Origin: Blastomussa wellsi
Taxonomy: Eukaryota > Cnidaria > Anthozoa > Scleractinia > Plerogyridae
DNA length: 64,000 nucleotides
Direction of reading: 5' to 3'
Assembly (NCBI GenBank): GCA_947652115.1
Contig: OX393562.1
Coordinates: forward strand, 17,126,434-17,190,433
Part shown: positions 1 through 10,804 of the stretch, piece after piece
How the letters are laid out: each line of letters begins with the position of its first letter
How positions within the stretch are numbered: the first letter of the stretch is position 1
Notes under the pieces: model-generated
Seen by the model: only the letters and a program-made list of their open reading frames with translations
Database searches by the model: none
What the model was told of the DNA's origin: nothing
Position numbers and translations under genes: made by a program

Positions 1-213
1 ATCCTAACAAGAAGGCTTGGATATCTCTTATTCTCTAAGGTTTACTGTAGCTTCCCCTTGCAGGCAGGTTTAAAAATTTGCCATGCTAGCGGCAAGAAGT
101 AGCAAACCAGGTGACGTGGAAATAACTGTCGAAGGTGCACTTTCTAACAAGACAACAAAAACCGACACCTAAGTGACCTGCAGAATACCAGCTCATTGTT
201 GTTTTTCACTTAC

Positions 214-445
214 TGTTGGATCCCTATCTGCTCCTACCAGAGCCTTTGTACCACCACTAGCTAAATCCACCATCCGTACACTGCTGCTTTCACTATCTGC
301 AACAAACAAGCACCTGAATGGCTTCTCTAGTGCAAGACTGATGCCTGAAGGTTGTGCAAAAGATGCCTTGTGTGGGTAACTGTTGTTACGATTCTCTTCT
401 GTGCCGCTGCCAGCAAAGCGAAGACATGTGCCTTGCACCTGAGAT
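214..445 (-). CDS. NHLRC2: NHLRC2 exon 5 (NHL repeat)
   Basis: Encodes [20 protein letters not shown] then [20 protein letters not shown] and [13 protein letters not shown], ending DRDPT at donor ACA|GTAAGT. The acceptor CTTCAG|ATCTCAG fits the donor phase of exon 4; CTCAG|GTGCAA, 7 bases inside, is the alternative. Confidence 0.85.
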
Positions 446-3400
446 CTGAAGATAATGTATAATTTTTTTTAGCAGTTACCCTTCTTTATTGTTTTGCAAC
501 ACTTTGTTGTTATTGTTTTTATGTGAAAGTTTCAGTATTATATTTTACGTGGAGCATGTCGAAATGAAAGAGATCACTGAGAAACATGCAGTTGCTTGAT
601 GGCATTGAAAATAGCGGCGGCTGACTGAGGGGTCTTTAAGAACAAACAGGTTTTATCAAGAATCAGCAAATACATGTAATATATCTCCTCCCCAGTTAAA
701 ATCCACAAAATTTCAGTTTCATTATTTTTCTGCACAGGGTGGTCAAATTAACGATGTTCTTTACATAAAATTAAGAAAATGACTGACTGGTCTGGGCTTT
801 TGTTTGGGCAAAAATATAGTGGCTGTTATAATGAGGTGGATGTTCCACTGTATTCTGATTAAAGTAAAACTTTTAAGTCTTTAATTGTTTAAAAATTGTC
901 TTTGCCAGTTCACATTACTTCATTAAATTTAATGCTTCTTTCTTTCTTTTTACAATACGTATATAAATGGACCCATTGCTTTCTTGACATTCAATTTGGC
1001 CATGATTTCAGATTTGGTAAGTCAAAATAATTATACTAGCATGTTTATCAATTGAACTGACCCTCCTTTCAACCATGTACTATCCTGTAAATACAATGCC
1101 CAGATTTGATGTGTGCCTGCCATGGCAATGTACAGAACATCTCTACCACTTTCACCCTCTGCTGTTTGAGGTCCTGATATGTTAGCCATGGAATGAAAAA
1201 AGAAAAGAAAAATAATTACATAATAAAAGCTAATAAAAAGAAATGAAAAAGAATGCCTAATGCTTGTGTTGGACTATGGCTTGAGTGGTCCAAGTTCGAG
1301 CCCTTGTCAGGGCTCTGTGTTGTGTTCTTCTCCAGGAACTTAATTTCTATGATGGACTGCTGTAGCATCCCATTCAGGGGAGTAGAAATACTTCTAGTGG
1401 CTCTGCACGCTGAGGGAACCAGGATAAGCTCTGGCATGATGGGCCACATACATGTAGGTTCATACACAGACCTGACTGTTACCGGTACCTTTAATATAAG
1501 GCTATTTTGATCCTTTCATGACAATACATTTGGCAGGCTGCTCTATGATTGAAAAGTTGAATACAAACCAGGCGGAGGGCCAACAGCAAGATCCCATGGT
1601 GAACTGATTATTTGTGATGTTCCAATATTTCGTCCTTCCTTGTCACTTCCTTGCTGACCGTTGCCAGCAACTGTGATGACTGTTCCTTTTTCTAGATTAA
1701 TCTGAGGAGACAAATAATGTTTTTTTTAACACATTGCAAGAAAAATGTAAGACACAGCATAGCCAAGTTCATGTCAACAATCTTGTATATTGGGAAAGTA
1801 CAGTAATTACTGGTAGCAAAATTATACTTGCCTGCCTGATTGCATGATTCTCTGTATCAGCTACAAAAATAATATCTTTTTCAAGCTCTATTCCTTGGGG
1901 TGAATGAAATCTTGCTTCTTGAAATGATCCATCGACAAATCCAGCTTCATGTTTTTCACCTCCACCAATTGCATTCAAAATAATTCCTTCTTTGTTTATT
2001 ACAAGGATTCTATGATGCCCTGTGTCAGCCACTACCAATCTTTCCCCTCCCTTGTCCATAGATATTTTTCCAGGAAATGACAAGCTTGTCAGGGGAAGGG
2101 TGTCTTTAACTAGAGACACACCAATGGAATGGTCCTTCAATTTTCCTGTAAGTGTTACAAAATGTTATCCACTGTAAAATGTTGGAGATCATTATAAAAA
2201 GTTGAAAAGATGATGTACATGGACAATGCCAGTTATTCACATTAATGTTTTTAACTCTTTCAGAATAAAAGAATGCCCTGCAAATGTTTTCATTTTCTAG
2301 GAGAAATTGGAAAAACAAAAGTGATATGAAGGGTTGAAAGAAAAATGCTCTGGTAACCATTGCAACCAATCTGGAAATCAGTCCATTTTAGATCAAATTC
2401 CACCACAGAAGTTCATTGTTTTAAGTCTTTGAAGGAGAGCTTGAACAGTTATGCACAAGAAACTTCAAATTACTTTTGCTCAGGTTGTCTAAAATGTCAT
2501 TCAACAAAAACAGTTCTTTTCAGAATTACCCCCACCCAGAGTCTCAAACTACATAATATCATAACATGTACATGTGTATGTTCCTAAGTATGTTGTTACA
2601 TACATGTATGTTGTCACTGAAATAAGAACATCAATGTCAGGCATTTCTTCTGTTTTCATGACACTGTTATGCCATTATGTCAATTCCTAGGAGTCTAAGA
2701 TGTCTAAGTTATTCTGCCAGGGGTAATTTGCAGAGTGCCGATCATTGAATGCTGAACACCAAACGCACTGTTTGCTTGTAGTTACTTTCACACAAAGTAT
2801 TTGCTCACAGTTACATGTAGCTATAATTTGTTGGAAAGGCCAGCATTGCATTATATTAATTTGGCCTTTTCCAACAAATAAAAGCTATCTGCAAGCAAAC
2901 ATGAGTGAAAATTACTGCAAGAAACGGCATATCTGCCCTTGCCATTCTGCAGAATGATTGAAGTTTAATTGGGTTTGATTTCTGAACATTCGATTTGATA
3001 TTCTGGCCATCAGGATAGGGTTAAGTCCTTGAAACCCTGCAGATGAAAATCACTCTTTGACCTACCTTTCTGATTGTAAAATTTCAAAGCTGACCCCACA
3101 AACTGTATTAGCGTGTCTCTGTGCCCTTCCCCAACCAGGCTGAGAAGAATCTTACCCTCTGGACTGACAATAACTAATGTAGGCCAACACTGAACAGACA
3201 AGGTGTGCCATAGCTTTGCCTCGGAATCATTGACCACGGGATGCTTTATATCGTACCGCAACACTGCACTTAATATGTTTGTGGACGATTTTTCGTTCTC
3301 GAATTTCGCCGAGTGAACCCCGAGTATAACAACACCGTCTTTCTCGGAGTGAAACTGCTCCAATGCCTCCAGGTCGGGTAAAATATGCATGCAATTTATG

Positions 3401-3690
3401 CAGCAGTAGGTAAAGAAATCCAACACGCACAACTTCCCGCGAAGATTGACTTTGAAAGATAAAGGACTCGTACAGTTTAGCCACTCAAGATTCGTATCGA
3501 ATTCTGGAATATCTGTAGAATCTTGTGATTCTATCCACTGAATGTAGGTAGCAACGGCGTCGTCTTTCTCTTCATTTGAGGATGGCGATTTTAAGACAGC
3601 TATTAGATCTTCTCCGCGTTTGATAAACCAACCTTCTGCGAGTACCATAGTGTTGAAATTAAACAAATACTTAACAAATGTTGGTATCAC
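214..3690 (-). CDS. NHLRC2: NHLRC2 orthologue, 5' part (5 exons, runs off the left edge)
   Basis: NHL repeat-containing protein 2: an N-terminal thioredoxin-like domain, then a beta-propeller of NHL repeats. Coding pieces on the minus strand are 3690-3066, 2145-1832, 1701-1569, 1173-1062 and 445-214, and all phases join without a stop. The first exon carries the thioredoxin-like fold with the family signature FFTYCCINC. Later exons carry NHL motifs such as [18 protein letters not shown] and [10 protein letters not shown], plus the conserved [10 protein letters not shown] and [11 protein letters not shown]. Start: the Met at 3690; a second Met 14 codons on (MVLAEGW) is possible. The remaining NHL repeats and the C-terminal domain lie left of base 214. 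The molecular activity of the family is not settled; I claim only the family. It is divergent from the ferlin gene across 3691-5788. Confidence 0.93.
446..1061 (-). other. NHLRC2 intron 4, nothing recognised
   Basis: AT-rich sequence between exons 4 and 5 of NHLRC2. I see no second coding exon, RNA gene or clear repeat in it. Confidence 0.5.
1062..1173 (-). CDS. NHLRC2: NHLRC2 exon 4
   Basis: Encodes [20 protein letters not shown] then [17 protein letters not shown]. The strong family match is [14 protein letters not shown]. The acceptor ATCAG|GACC is clear. The donor is less certain: GAGG|GTCAGT (used here) keeps phase and makes the joined segment the same length as in vertebrate NHLRC2; alternatives lie a few bases further on. 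Confidence 0.8.
1569..1701 (-). CDS. NHLRC2: NHLRC2 exon 3
   Basis: 133 nt. It encodes [20 protein letters not shown] followed by [13 protein letters not shown], which matches the propeller segment of NHLRC2 (TVAGxGxQG, ISSPWD). Acceptor CTCAG|ATTAAT; donor CCTG|GTTTGT. Confidence 0.9.
1702..1831 (-). other. NHLRC2 intron 2, GC-AG type
   Basis: On the minus strand the intron begins GCAAGT after CAG and ends CTCAG. GCAAGT is the usual form of the rare GC donor. The nearest GT, four bases further on, would shift the frame into a stop at the start of exon 3. Confidence 0.7.
1832..2145 (-). CDS. NHLRC2: NHLRC2 exon 2 (first NHL repeats)
   Basis: 314 nt, acceptor TTACAG|GAAAAT. It contains [20 protein letters not shown] and [20 protein letters not shown], two NHL repeats. 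It ends at CAG followed by GCAAGT on the minus strand. The next exon must be entered in phase 0, which only the GC donor allows, so this is probably a GC-AG intron. Confidence 0.92.
2771..2899. repeat. Small foldback inside NHLRC2 intron 1
   Basis: Inverted repeat of about 25 bp (arms near 2818-2842 and 2862-2886, sharing TTGTTGGAAAAGGCCA-type sequence) with outer matching 11-mers TTTGCTTGTAG and CTGCAAGCAAA. The rest of the 2146-3065 intron shows nothing else. Confidence 0.6.
3066..3690 (-). CDS. NHLRC2: NHLRC2 exon 1 (thioredoxin-like domain)
   Basis: 625 nt, 208 codons plus one base; donor AAAG|GTAGGT. It encodes the whole thioredoxin-like domain, including the CCINC redox-type motif and the stretches GVHSAKF and [12 protein letters not shown] that match the family. 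The first 14 codons ([14 protein letters not shown]) have no counterpart I recognise, so translation may start at the second Met. A truncated copy of the 5' end of this exon sits at 8845-9038. Confidence 0.92.
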
Positions 3691-5788
3691 ATTAGCTAGA
3701 AATTCTTTTCCACAAAAATCGCTTCATCATGGTGATTTTCTCCCAGGCGTTTCTCGTAGTGGTCAGCGGAACTATAACACGAGGAATAAACGCTATGTAA
3801 TTTCTGTAAAAAGTCGCTAGCCAGCTTTGAAGTGTCACCTGATCCCCTGTGGCCCGCCTCTCAGGGCGGGAAGACGTCTGACACTTCAGACAAAAGCTGG
3901 CGCGCAGCTAAGCGTGATAACATAAAACGCGATAAATAATATAAGGATAAGAGTACTTTTCGATTAAATACGTGGCACTCTGAGAAACGGTTTACAAGGG
4001 GTGGCTATTTTTAGGAGTGTACAAGTCCCTGCGTTATTACTTATATTCAAGTATTTGTTTCATAGCTATGAGGGTCTATGAGCTTAAACACGAGCAGGAT
4101 CACAGAATAGTTCCATGAAATAAAATAAAAATACAATTAATAATACATCCGTACGGGGCGTGCATGAAAAATTAATAGAAAACCAAACTTAATCTCTACG
4201 CGGCGAAGTCTTGCTGTAGAATGTCGGCCACTGGTTGGAAAGGTAAATCCCTGTTACGCCGCAAAATGTAATATCAACGCAAAAAGTAATAACGACTGCC
4301 GCAAAATGAAATACTGACCCAAAATGTAATGAAATTAACGCAAAATGTGATAATGGTATTAAAGCAAAGTGTAATAACTTTTTTCCTCAAGATGCAATAA
4401 TTTTTTTAGCGCGTTATGTAAATAACGCAAAATGTAATACCTTTAAAATTAATATATATATCATCATCGTTTTCCAAATCTTTCTGCCAAGTTCATGGAC
4501 ACTGGTTTTACGCGTATTCGTTGCTATTCTTGGTTTTCATGTGACGTCATAAAATTCTGAAATCAAAATTCGCTTGGCCTGCTAAATTTTCGTTGCTCAT
4601 GAGCCTAAAGTAGTCGCTATTATAGGAACTTGAATTTCAGATGGTTTCGCGTGCATCACGGTGGCCATATTTGTGTCCCTCGGAAGGACACAAAAATCGG
4701 CTCAATGCTAAGCTTTGTAAATTTGCGTGGAATGTTTCGAGAAATAACTCGCGAACGGGACACCGGACAGGCCTAAGACTTGGAGAAATTTTTTATTTAT
4801 TTATCATCTACACTCTTCTACACTCTGAAATTCTAAGCTTCTGTCGTTGAATTGTTTTGAATTTAGTTTTTGATAGCGTGACAGTTGCATCACTGCTTTG
4901 CTTTGCTCATTCATGTTTTCCTCGACAAAACAGTCCCCAAATCAGTCTTTCTGGTTTGAAATGAAACAAATTTAATTTAACCATTTTGATCCTGCAGGAT
5001 TTGAAATGCACGTTGTACACCTTTGAATGTCTGACTGTAAAAAGATTAAATTTGTAACCTCAGAAATAGGGATTTTCCGTTTAGGTGTGATGCGTTTTAT
5101 GTCTATATGTTGATGTTATTGTTAACAAAGTGGGTGTTTTTATTTCCAGATTTACTGTAAGTGGCAGCGGCGTAAATGGTCCAGTGTTATTTGCGCTTAG
5201 TTATGGATTTCAATAACTGATTTTATCTCACTTATGCACAATTTTTTTAGTCCTACTATCTACTGCTACGGCTACCGCTACCGCTACTACTACTACCACT
5301 ACTACTACTACTACCACTACTACTACTAAATGCACTTTCATGTAGGATGAAGATGAAACGACGTAGGTATAGTATTTTAGACAAAATGTCCTGGGATGGA
5401 GAGGATTATTTTCTTATTTTGTTGAACTCGGATGTTACGCGTTGAAAATGCACTTAAACTGAGATAGACATTACAACGTCGACTTTTGAAAATAGAAATT
5501 TTATGCAGATATATCACGGTCTCACCTCTTTTTTAGTTATTATAATTAAGGGAAAATTAAAAGCGTGATTTTAAGTTCCAATTATGTTAATAAGGACAGA
5601 TGATTGACGGTATCGGATAAATATATTAAGGTTTACAAATAGCTGCCTTGCTTAGAAGCAAGGTGGGGCCAACTCCAAATCGGCCCGCTTTCACCATTCA
5701 AGCGAGTTGCTATGACTTCATTGAAAAGTCACGAATTTGTTCGGTACTGATAAGCATTAAGTGTAAGCATCAAGCTTGAATTACAAAC
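3691..5788. promoter_or_regulatory. Divergent upstream region between NHLRC2 and ferlin exon 1A
   Basis: The two genes start back to back here with about 2.1 kb between start codons, so promoters for both must lie within it or its copy. I could not identify a core promoter by eye. It holds a degenerate array of CGCAAAATGTAATAAC-type units (4257-4442), a CTA/ACC triplet run (5265-5330), and a conserved block (5440-5788) just ahead of exon 1A that is repeated ahead of exon 1B. Confidence 0.45.
4257..4442 (+). repeat. Degenerate tandem array, CGCAAAATGTAATAAC-type units
   Basis: About ten diverged units of 15-20 bp sharing GCAAAATGTAATA. The same array is at 9480-9670, and a reverse-orientation array is at 14445-14625. 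Confidence 0.75.
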
Positions 5789-5882
5789 ATGTTGAAGGTA
5801 ACAGTGAAAAGTGCAAGCAATCTCCCGGATGTCGATAAATTCTGCGGGAAAAGCGATCCTTACGTGATCGCTATCTTTAAAG
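5789..5882 (+). CDS. Alternative or relict ferlin first exon (exon 1A)
   Basis: 94 nt with Met start and donor AAAG|GTAAGA. It encodes the start of a C2A domain, reading LPDVDKFCGKSDPYV. It differs from exon 1B (16234-16327) at two bases only, and both change the protein (Ser19 to Cys, Gln31 to Lys). Phase 1 fits the next exon at 17625, so a transcript from here could splice past copy B. Whether it is used cannot be told from sequence. Confidence 0.6.
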
Positions 5883-6684
5883 GTAAGATACAAAATAGAG
5901 TGTAAGTACTCAATCCTTGTTTTAGTTATATTTCTGTACGCGAGTTTGGGATCATACGTGTGCACGATTCCTTTATACCTCTTTTTTTTATTTATTGCAT
6001 AATTCTATACCTAAACTCAGTGTTTGGGAATTAAAACTAACGACGAAACTATTAATAAAACGTAAATTGTTTTCAATATTTATCTTTAAGCTGGAACAAT
6101 GCTTCTGAAATTACGATCGCATCTTGAAAAACATTTTTGTGCTGAATTCCGATAAAAATAGTTCCTGCTTTATTTTTTAATTCAAACGGCTTGTAGAGTA
6201 CAGCAATTCAAAATCAACGCAAGCGTTTGTGCCATTTGTTCCGAAACTATCAATATGTCGTTTTTCCGTCTTAGACAAAGCAAAGGCAAGAGTGGGGTTG
6301 ATTTGAGCTGCGCGATTTTACATTTCAGCTGGAACAGTACTAATTATAGGAAGGAAGAAAGACACACAGTGCAAATTGAATCTTATTTGCAGCGTCCATC
6401 GAGTGGAGAAAACAAAAGTAGTTTCTCGAAATTTCGAGTCGGTAGTTGCACCGGCAAATTTGCCAAATTTGTTGAAAAAGTATGCTCATGATTTCTTTTA
6501 AACTATTAAAGCTATTTCTTTAATTTTCTTTGTGATTTTTTTGTAGTTTATACACTGAACTAACCACATTTGAAGTCAGTGTGACACCGCGTTATCACGT
6601 TATCAAATTACATGGTGGACCCCTGGTGTGTTGTGAATTTAGTTTTTTTCATTTCGTATCTTTTTTCTTTTTTTTAAGCAGTTA

Positions 6685-6846
6685 TCAGCAGTTATCAGTT
6701 AAAATCGTTGGCTTAGAAAATGAGATATTTCCATTTTCAAAAAAGATATCAACTCGTCTAGGTTGAGTTCAGTAAATTATTAATAAATTTATCTGGAGAC
6801 GATATATTTCATTTTCCAAGCCAACGATTTACTGTTGATAGTTGCT
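6685..6846. repeat. Foldback element
   Basis: Arms at 6685-6735 and 6796-6846 are imperfect inverted copies around AAATCGTTGGCTT. This is a hairpin-type element with no coding potential. Confidence 0.65.
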
Positions 6847-7085
6847 AAAGCGTTGTGCCAAATATTTCCCCAAAATATAAACCCACATTTAAGAAAAATG
6901 ATTTTGTAGGAGTCATTTCCATCAGTGACGGCAGAAAAGGTTGTCGGTGGAATGAAGCAAGTTTTGGTCAAATCACTACATTTTTCAATTCTCCGCCATA
7001 TTGGAAAATTTTTCGCTGTTCACCTAATCAGAAGGCTAAAAAATTACCCTTTGTTTAACGGTTGTCAAGTTAACAAATAGACGTC

Positions 7086-7760
7086 AGCTTGTTGGGGTAC
7101 GTCCTGTAATCGACCACGAATTTCTTCATCACATTGTAAAATTTGGTGTTGGCTCACTCCGATTAAAGGACCGTACCACAACAAACTCACATCTATTTGT
7201 TTTTTTACCATAACAAAACAAAGCCAAAATGATTACTCGAAGACTTGCTTTCACAATTCAAGTGCGAGCGAACCGATTCGTAACCACAAACTTCAAATTA
7301 CATAAAGTAACTCAAAGCCAAACTGTAGAAACAGAATTTTAACAACTAATCTTTATCCCATCCGGAAATTCTCGAAAACCAGATGAATTAATACAAAAGT
7401 TCCCAATCACTATGCCTCGGCAGAACACGGCAAAAATGAACCATCCCTTCGACAAGTTTCACGTCAAACGTTGGAGTTTTCCCTTCACAGATTAATTCAA
7501 TCCCGATCCATATTCATCTTGAAAACGAATTTGATGATTTCCCCTTTAAAGGAGTCCCTTTGGATGCAATTTGTTGCTTATTTCTGAGAACTAACAGCAC
7601 CAAAACTGTAAACAGTTTGAGCGATTGCAGCTGTTTTTGAAAGTTTTCAACGCGAGTGCAACCTGGAACCGAGGCTTTCACTCTTTTGTGTTTCGATGAA
7701 TATTTAGACTGCGAACATTAGCCAATGAGCGCGCGAGAATTTCTGCAGTTATGGTAAAAG
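7086..7760 (+). repeat. Dispersed repeat of about 650 bp, copy 1
   Basis: Starts AGCTTGTTGGGGTACGTC and ends TTCTGCAGTTATGGTAAAA. A diverged copy with the same two ends lies at 35592-36236. No terminal inverted repeats or long frame were seen, so the class is unknown. Confidence 0.75.
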
Positions 7761-8080
7761 ACGCCATTGCCAACATCTTGGAATTGGAGACGTGCTGTAC
7801 ATGGTTAACTATCTTTCGGTTTACTTTTGCAAATCGGCAAAAGCTCATTCACAACATGGCGTCGAAATCGGGTGGAAAGCGTTTGCCAAAGCAAGAAAAG
7901 AAAAATCTCCAGACTGAAAGAGGGAAGAAAGGTGCGGTAGCTAGAGGTCTTGGATTTGGCTCAAGGCAAGACTTTGTCCTTCCAGCTAAGTGGACGACGG
8001 AGGAATGTGAAACTTCATCGAAAAAAAGGAAGATAATTTGGTTGTTACGAAGACTAAGACCCTCGAAAACTAAGACCTAA
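7751..8080 (+). other. Open frame of 109 codons, no family recognised
   Basis: A lysine/arginine-rich frame with MASKSGGKRLPKQEKK in its middle. It starts at the very end of the dispersed repeat at 7086-7760 and its tail lies in a repeated CTAAGACC motif. No homologue recognised; it may be a fragment carried by a mobile element or chance. Confidence 0.15.
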
Positions 8081-8125
8081 GACCCCCATCTTAGTTTTCG
8101 TAGTAAGAAAACTAAGACCCCGTCT
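8049..8125. repeat. GAAAACTAAGACC direct and inverted repeats
   Basis: Three direct occurrences of AACTAAGACC and one inverted (CTTAGTTTTCG) within 80 bases, able to form a hairpin. Confidence 0.5.
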
Positions 8126-8398
8126 GGGAACGACTTTTATAGGTGATAAAAGCCGGGAAAACCTCACTAATAATAATCGGAGAATGGTTGCATTCCGTAC
8201 GAGGTTAAAAATCCAGAGTTGTGTGCCCGACAGAATGATGAATTGAATAGCATGTGTTCCCAAGTCTTCAAATGATGCTTTTTGCGCTTAAGCATTCAGC
8301 TGGCACTGCGCCAAATGAAAAATATTCTAGAGTATTCTAGCCTCGAATATGTCAGTGTGATGCCATATAATCCTAGAGTATTCAAGGCGTACGCTATA

Positions 8399-8520
8399 CG
8401 TGAAGTACACCTGGAGTATTCAAGAGTATTCGATTTGAATACGTGAAGTGCCCCTGGTGTATTCACGAGTATTCAATATTGAATACGTGATGCACACCCG
8501 GAGTGTTCAATTTGAATATG
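8399..8520 (+). repeat. Tandem repeat of about 44 bp with palindromic core
   Basis: Nearly three units, each with CGTGAAGT or CGTGATGC, then GGAGTATTC, then ATTTGAATAC. GTATTC and GAATAC recur as near-palindromes. Confidence 0.7.
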
Positions 8521-8844
8521 GAAAAACAGGCCGGATCCTAATAGGATATCCCAGGTGTATTTCAAATCAGGCGTACTAGAATACGTCGGAAAATTTCAGT
8601 ATACGAGGCGTGTGCCGAGTCGTATTCGAGCGAATTCTGGCCCGAATATTTGGCTTTTCGCGCAGTGTGGAAATTGCGATGAATAGTCAGTAGTTCTTGT
8701 AGCCAGACAGGACCAAAAAGCCTTGACTGCGACTGACCGGGGACTGAACGCGTGTCAAGACTGTAAATCTATCGATCCGCGAAATTATTCCTCCCCGCCC
8801 TCCTCCAATCTCAGCAGCGGTTTTCCCAGGGAGAGATCCTCCCA

Positions 8845-9038
8845 CTCTTCTGATTCTATCCATTAAATATACTGGCGGGGGGGGGGGGGGGGGGGGTGCC
8901 AAATGCTTCGCCTTTCTCTTCATTTGAGGATGGCGATTTTAAGACAGCTATTATATCCTTTCCGCGTTTGATAAACCAACCTTCTGCAAGCACCATAGTG
9001 TTGAAATCAAACAAATACTTGAAAAATGTCGGTATCAC
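8845..9038 (-). pseudogene. Truncated copy of NHLRC2 exon 1
   Basis: From the Met at 9038 the frame reads [20 protein letters not shown] and PSSNEEKGEA, nearly identical to NHLRC2 codons 16-44. It then enters a run of 20 G (8877-8896, read as poly-Pro on the minus strand). A weak match continues to about 8845 and stops before the thioredoxin fold. There is no CCINC motif, so it cannot make a working domain. It is part of duplication copy B. Confidence 0.85.
8877..8896 (+). repeat. Homopolymer run of 20 G
   Basis: An uninterrupted G tract inside the truncated NHLRC2 exon copy, replacing a part of the exon with no such run in copy A. The true length may differ from the assembled length. Confidence 0.9.
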
Positions 9039-9479
9039 ATTAGCTAGAAATTCTTTTCCACAAAAATCGCTTCATCACGGTGATTTTCTCCCAGGCGTTT
9101 CTCGTAATGGTCAGCGGAACTATAACACAAGGAATGACCGCTATGTAATTTCTGTAAAAAGTCACTAGCTGGCAAAGAAATACCCGATTACGCAGCTAAG
9201 CGTGATAACATAAAACGCGATAGATAATATAAGGATAAATGTACTATTTTTAGGAGTGCGCAAGTCCCTGCGTTATATTCAAGCGTTTGTTTCATAGCTA
9301 TGAGGGCCTGTGAGCTTAAGCACGACCAGGAGCACAGAATGTTTCCATGAAATAAAATAAAAATACAATTAATAATACATCCGTACGGGGCGTGCATGAA
9401 AAATTAATAGAAAACCAAACTTAATCTCTACGCGTCGAAGTATGGCTGTAGAATGTCAGTTAGAAAGGTAAATCCCTGT

Positions 9480-9670
9480 TACCCCGCAAAAATGTTACAT
9501 CAACGCAAAAGTAATAACGATTGGCGCAAAATGAAATACTGACCCAAAATGTAATAAAATCAACGCGAAATGTAATAAAGGTATTAAGGCAAAGTGTGAT
9601 AACTTTTTTCTGAAGATGCAATAAATTTTTTAGCGCGTTATGTAATAACGCAAAATGTAATAACTTTAAA
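9480..9670 (+). repeat. Copy B of the CGCAAAATGTAATAAC-type array
   Basis: Same degenerate array as at 4257-4442, carried along by the duplication. Confidence 0.75.
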
Positions 9671-9885
9671 ATTAATATATATATATTTTCCAAATCTTTC
9701 TGCCAAGTTCATTGACATTGTTTGTTGGTTTTTACGTGTATACGGTGCTATAGGCTCGCATCACTTCTTTGCTTATTCATGTTTTTCAGCCCCCAAATCA
9801 GTCTTTCTGGTTTGAAATGAAACAGATTTAAACATTTTGATCCTGCAGGATCTGAATTTTTTTCCGTTTTCTTTTTTGTTAGTTT

Positions 9886-9892
9886 ATTATTA

Positions 9893-9934
<42 letters not shown>
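9886..9934 (+). repeat. (TTA)n microsatellite
   Basis: About 16 TTA/ATT units in a row. Confidence 0.9.
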
Positions 9935-9935
<1 letters not shown>

Positions 9936-10518
9936 AAGTGAAACCGGAAATAACAATATATAATTATATATCCCATAAAAAGGTAGATATAAGGCAAAGA
10001 AACAAAATGATGGCCGAAAAGGGTAACTTTTAATGCCATATATTACGGCGAGACATGACTAACCTTCTTAACAAAGTTAAGACATAAGTAGATACTGCTA
10101 CGTGAGGGGTAGAACCAGAAGAAAAAAGTACAATGAGATGAAGGTTCAGAACCCCTGCCCCACCCATTCATCCACTACTGACTTATTATTTAGACCTTGT
10201 AGACATTGTTTCTCTCACTTAACTTCTCATGGTTTTGAAAGATATTTGTTGCTGAGCCAGCAAGCCGGAGCTTGCTAATATAAATGTTAAAACAAATTAA
10301 AAATGGTTGTATAGAAATTTGGGGGTTAAATGTTGTACAGACGGAAGATTGTATTGTATTCATATTTTTGTGGATATTTGTTATGAGTGGGCTTGGATCG
10401 AGGCAAGTGTATTTGTACTTCTTTGAGAAAATAGTTGACAATTTTTCTTTATTATTTTTACCTTTTTTAGTTTTTGCATATTAATTCATTCATACCAAAA
10501 AATCACAAGTGTTAGTTG

Positions 10519-10542
10519 AGAGAGAGAGAGAGAGAGAGAGAT
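10519..10542 (+). repeat. (GA)n microsatellite
   Basis: A run of about 12 GA units. Confidence 0.9.
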
Positions 10543-10804
10543 GCTCTGAAAACACGCCTATCCGCTCTTTTTCTGACAGTTTTTTAGTTCACGATAAACC
10601 AAAAATTAAATGTTTTGCAATTTTTTTCTTTGGTTAAAATTACAAAGGAAGACATTGCCCGCTATGTTTTTCATCGAATCGTAGATTCTCCACACCTCGC
10701 GATTCACACGTCATTTTGTTTAACCAATCACAGAAAGCGAATCGACCTTCTGAAACGAAGCGACGGTTTTCTTGCGACAGCACTAAAGTGGTATTTGCGG
10801 TCAA

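Larger units (their letters stand above)
3530..6345. repeat. Segmental duplication copy A (NHLRC2 5' end, shared upstream region, ferlin exon 1A)
   Basis: Blocks of this stretch recur in the same order at 8845-16795. The matching pairs are 3530-4480 with 8845-9720, 4870-5000 with 9750-9857, 5017-5160 with 13748-13841 plus 14021-14100, 5245-5412 with 14175-14306, and 5440-6345 with 15890-16795. The copies differ by scattered substitutions. Copy A also has about 320 extra bases at 4540-4870 that copy B lacks. Confidence 0.9.

Noticed and set aside
1216..1510. Overlapping open frames on both strands
   Set aside because: They lie in an NHLRC2 intron, have no domain pattern, and are expected by chance.
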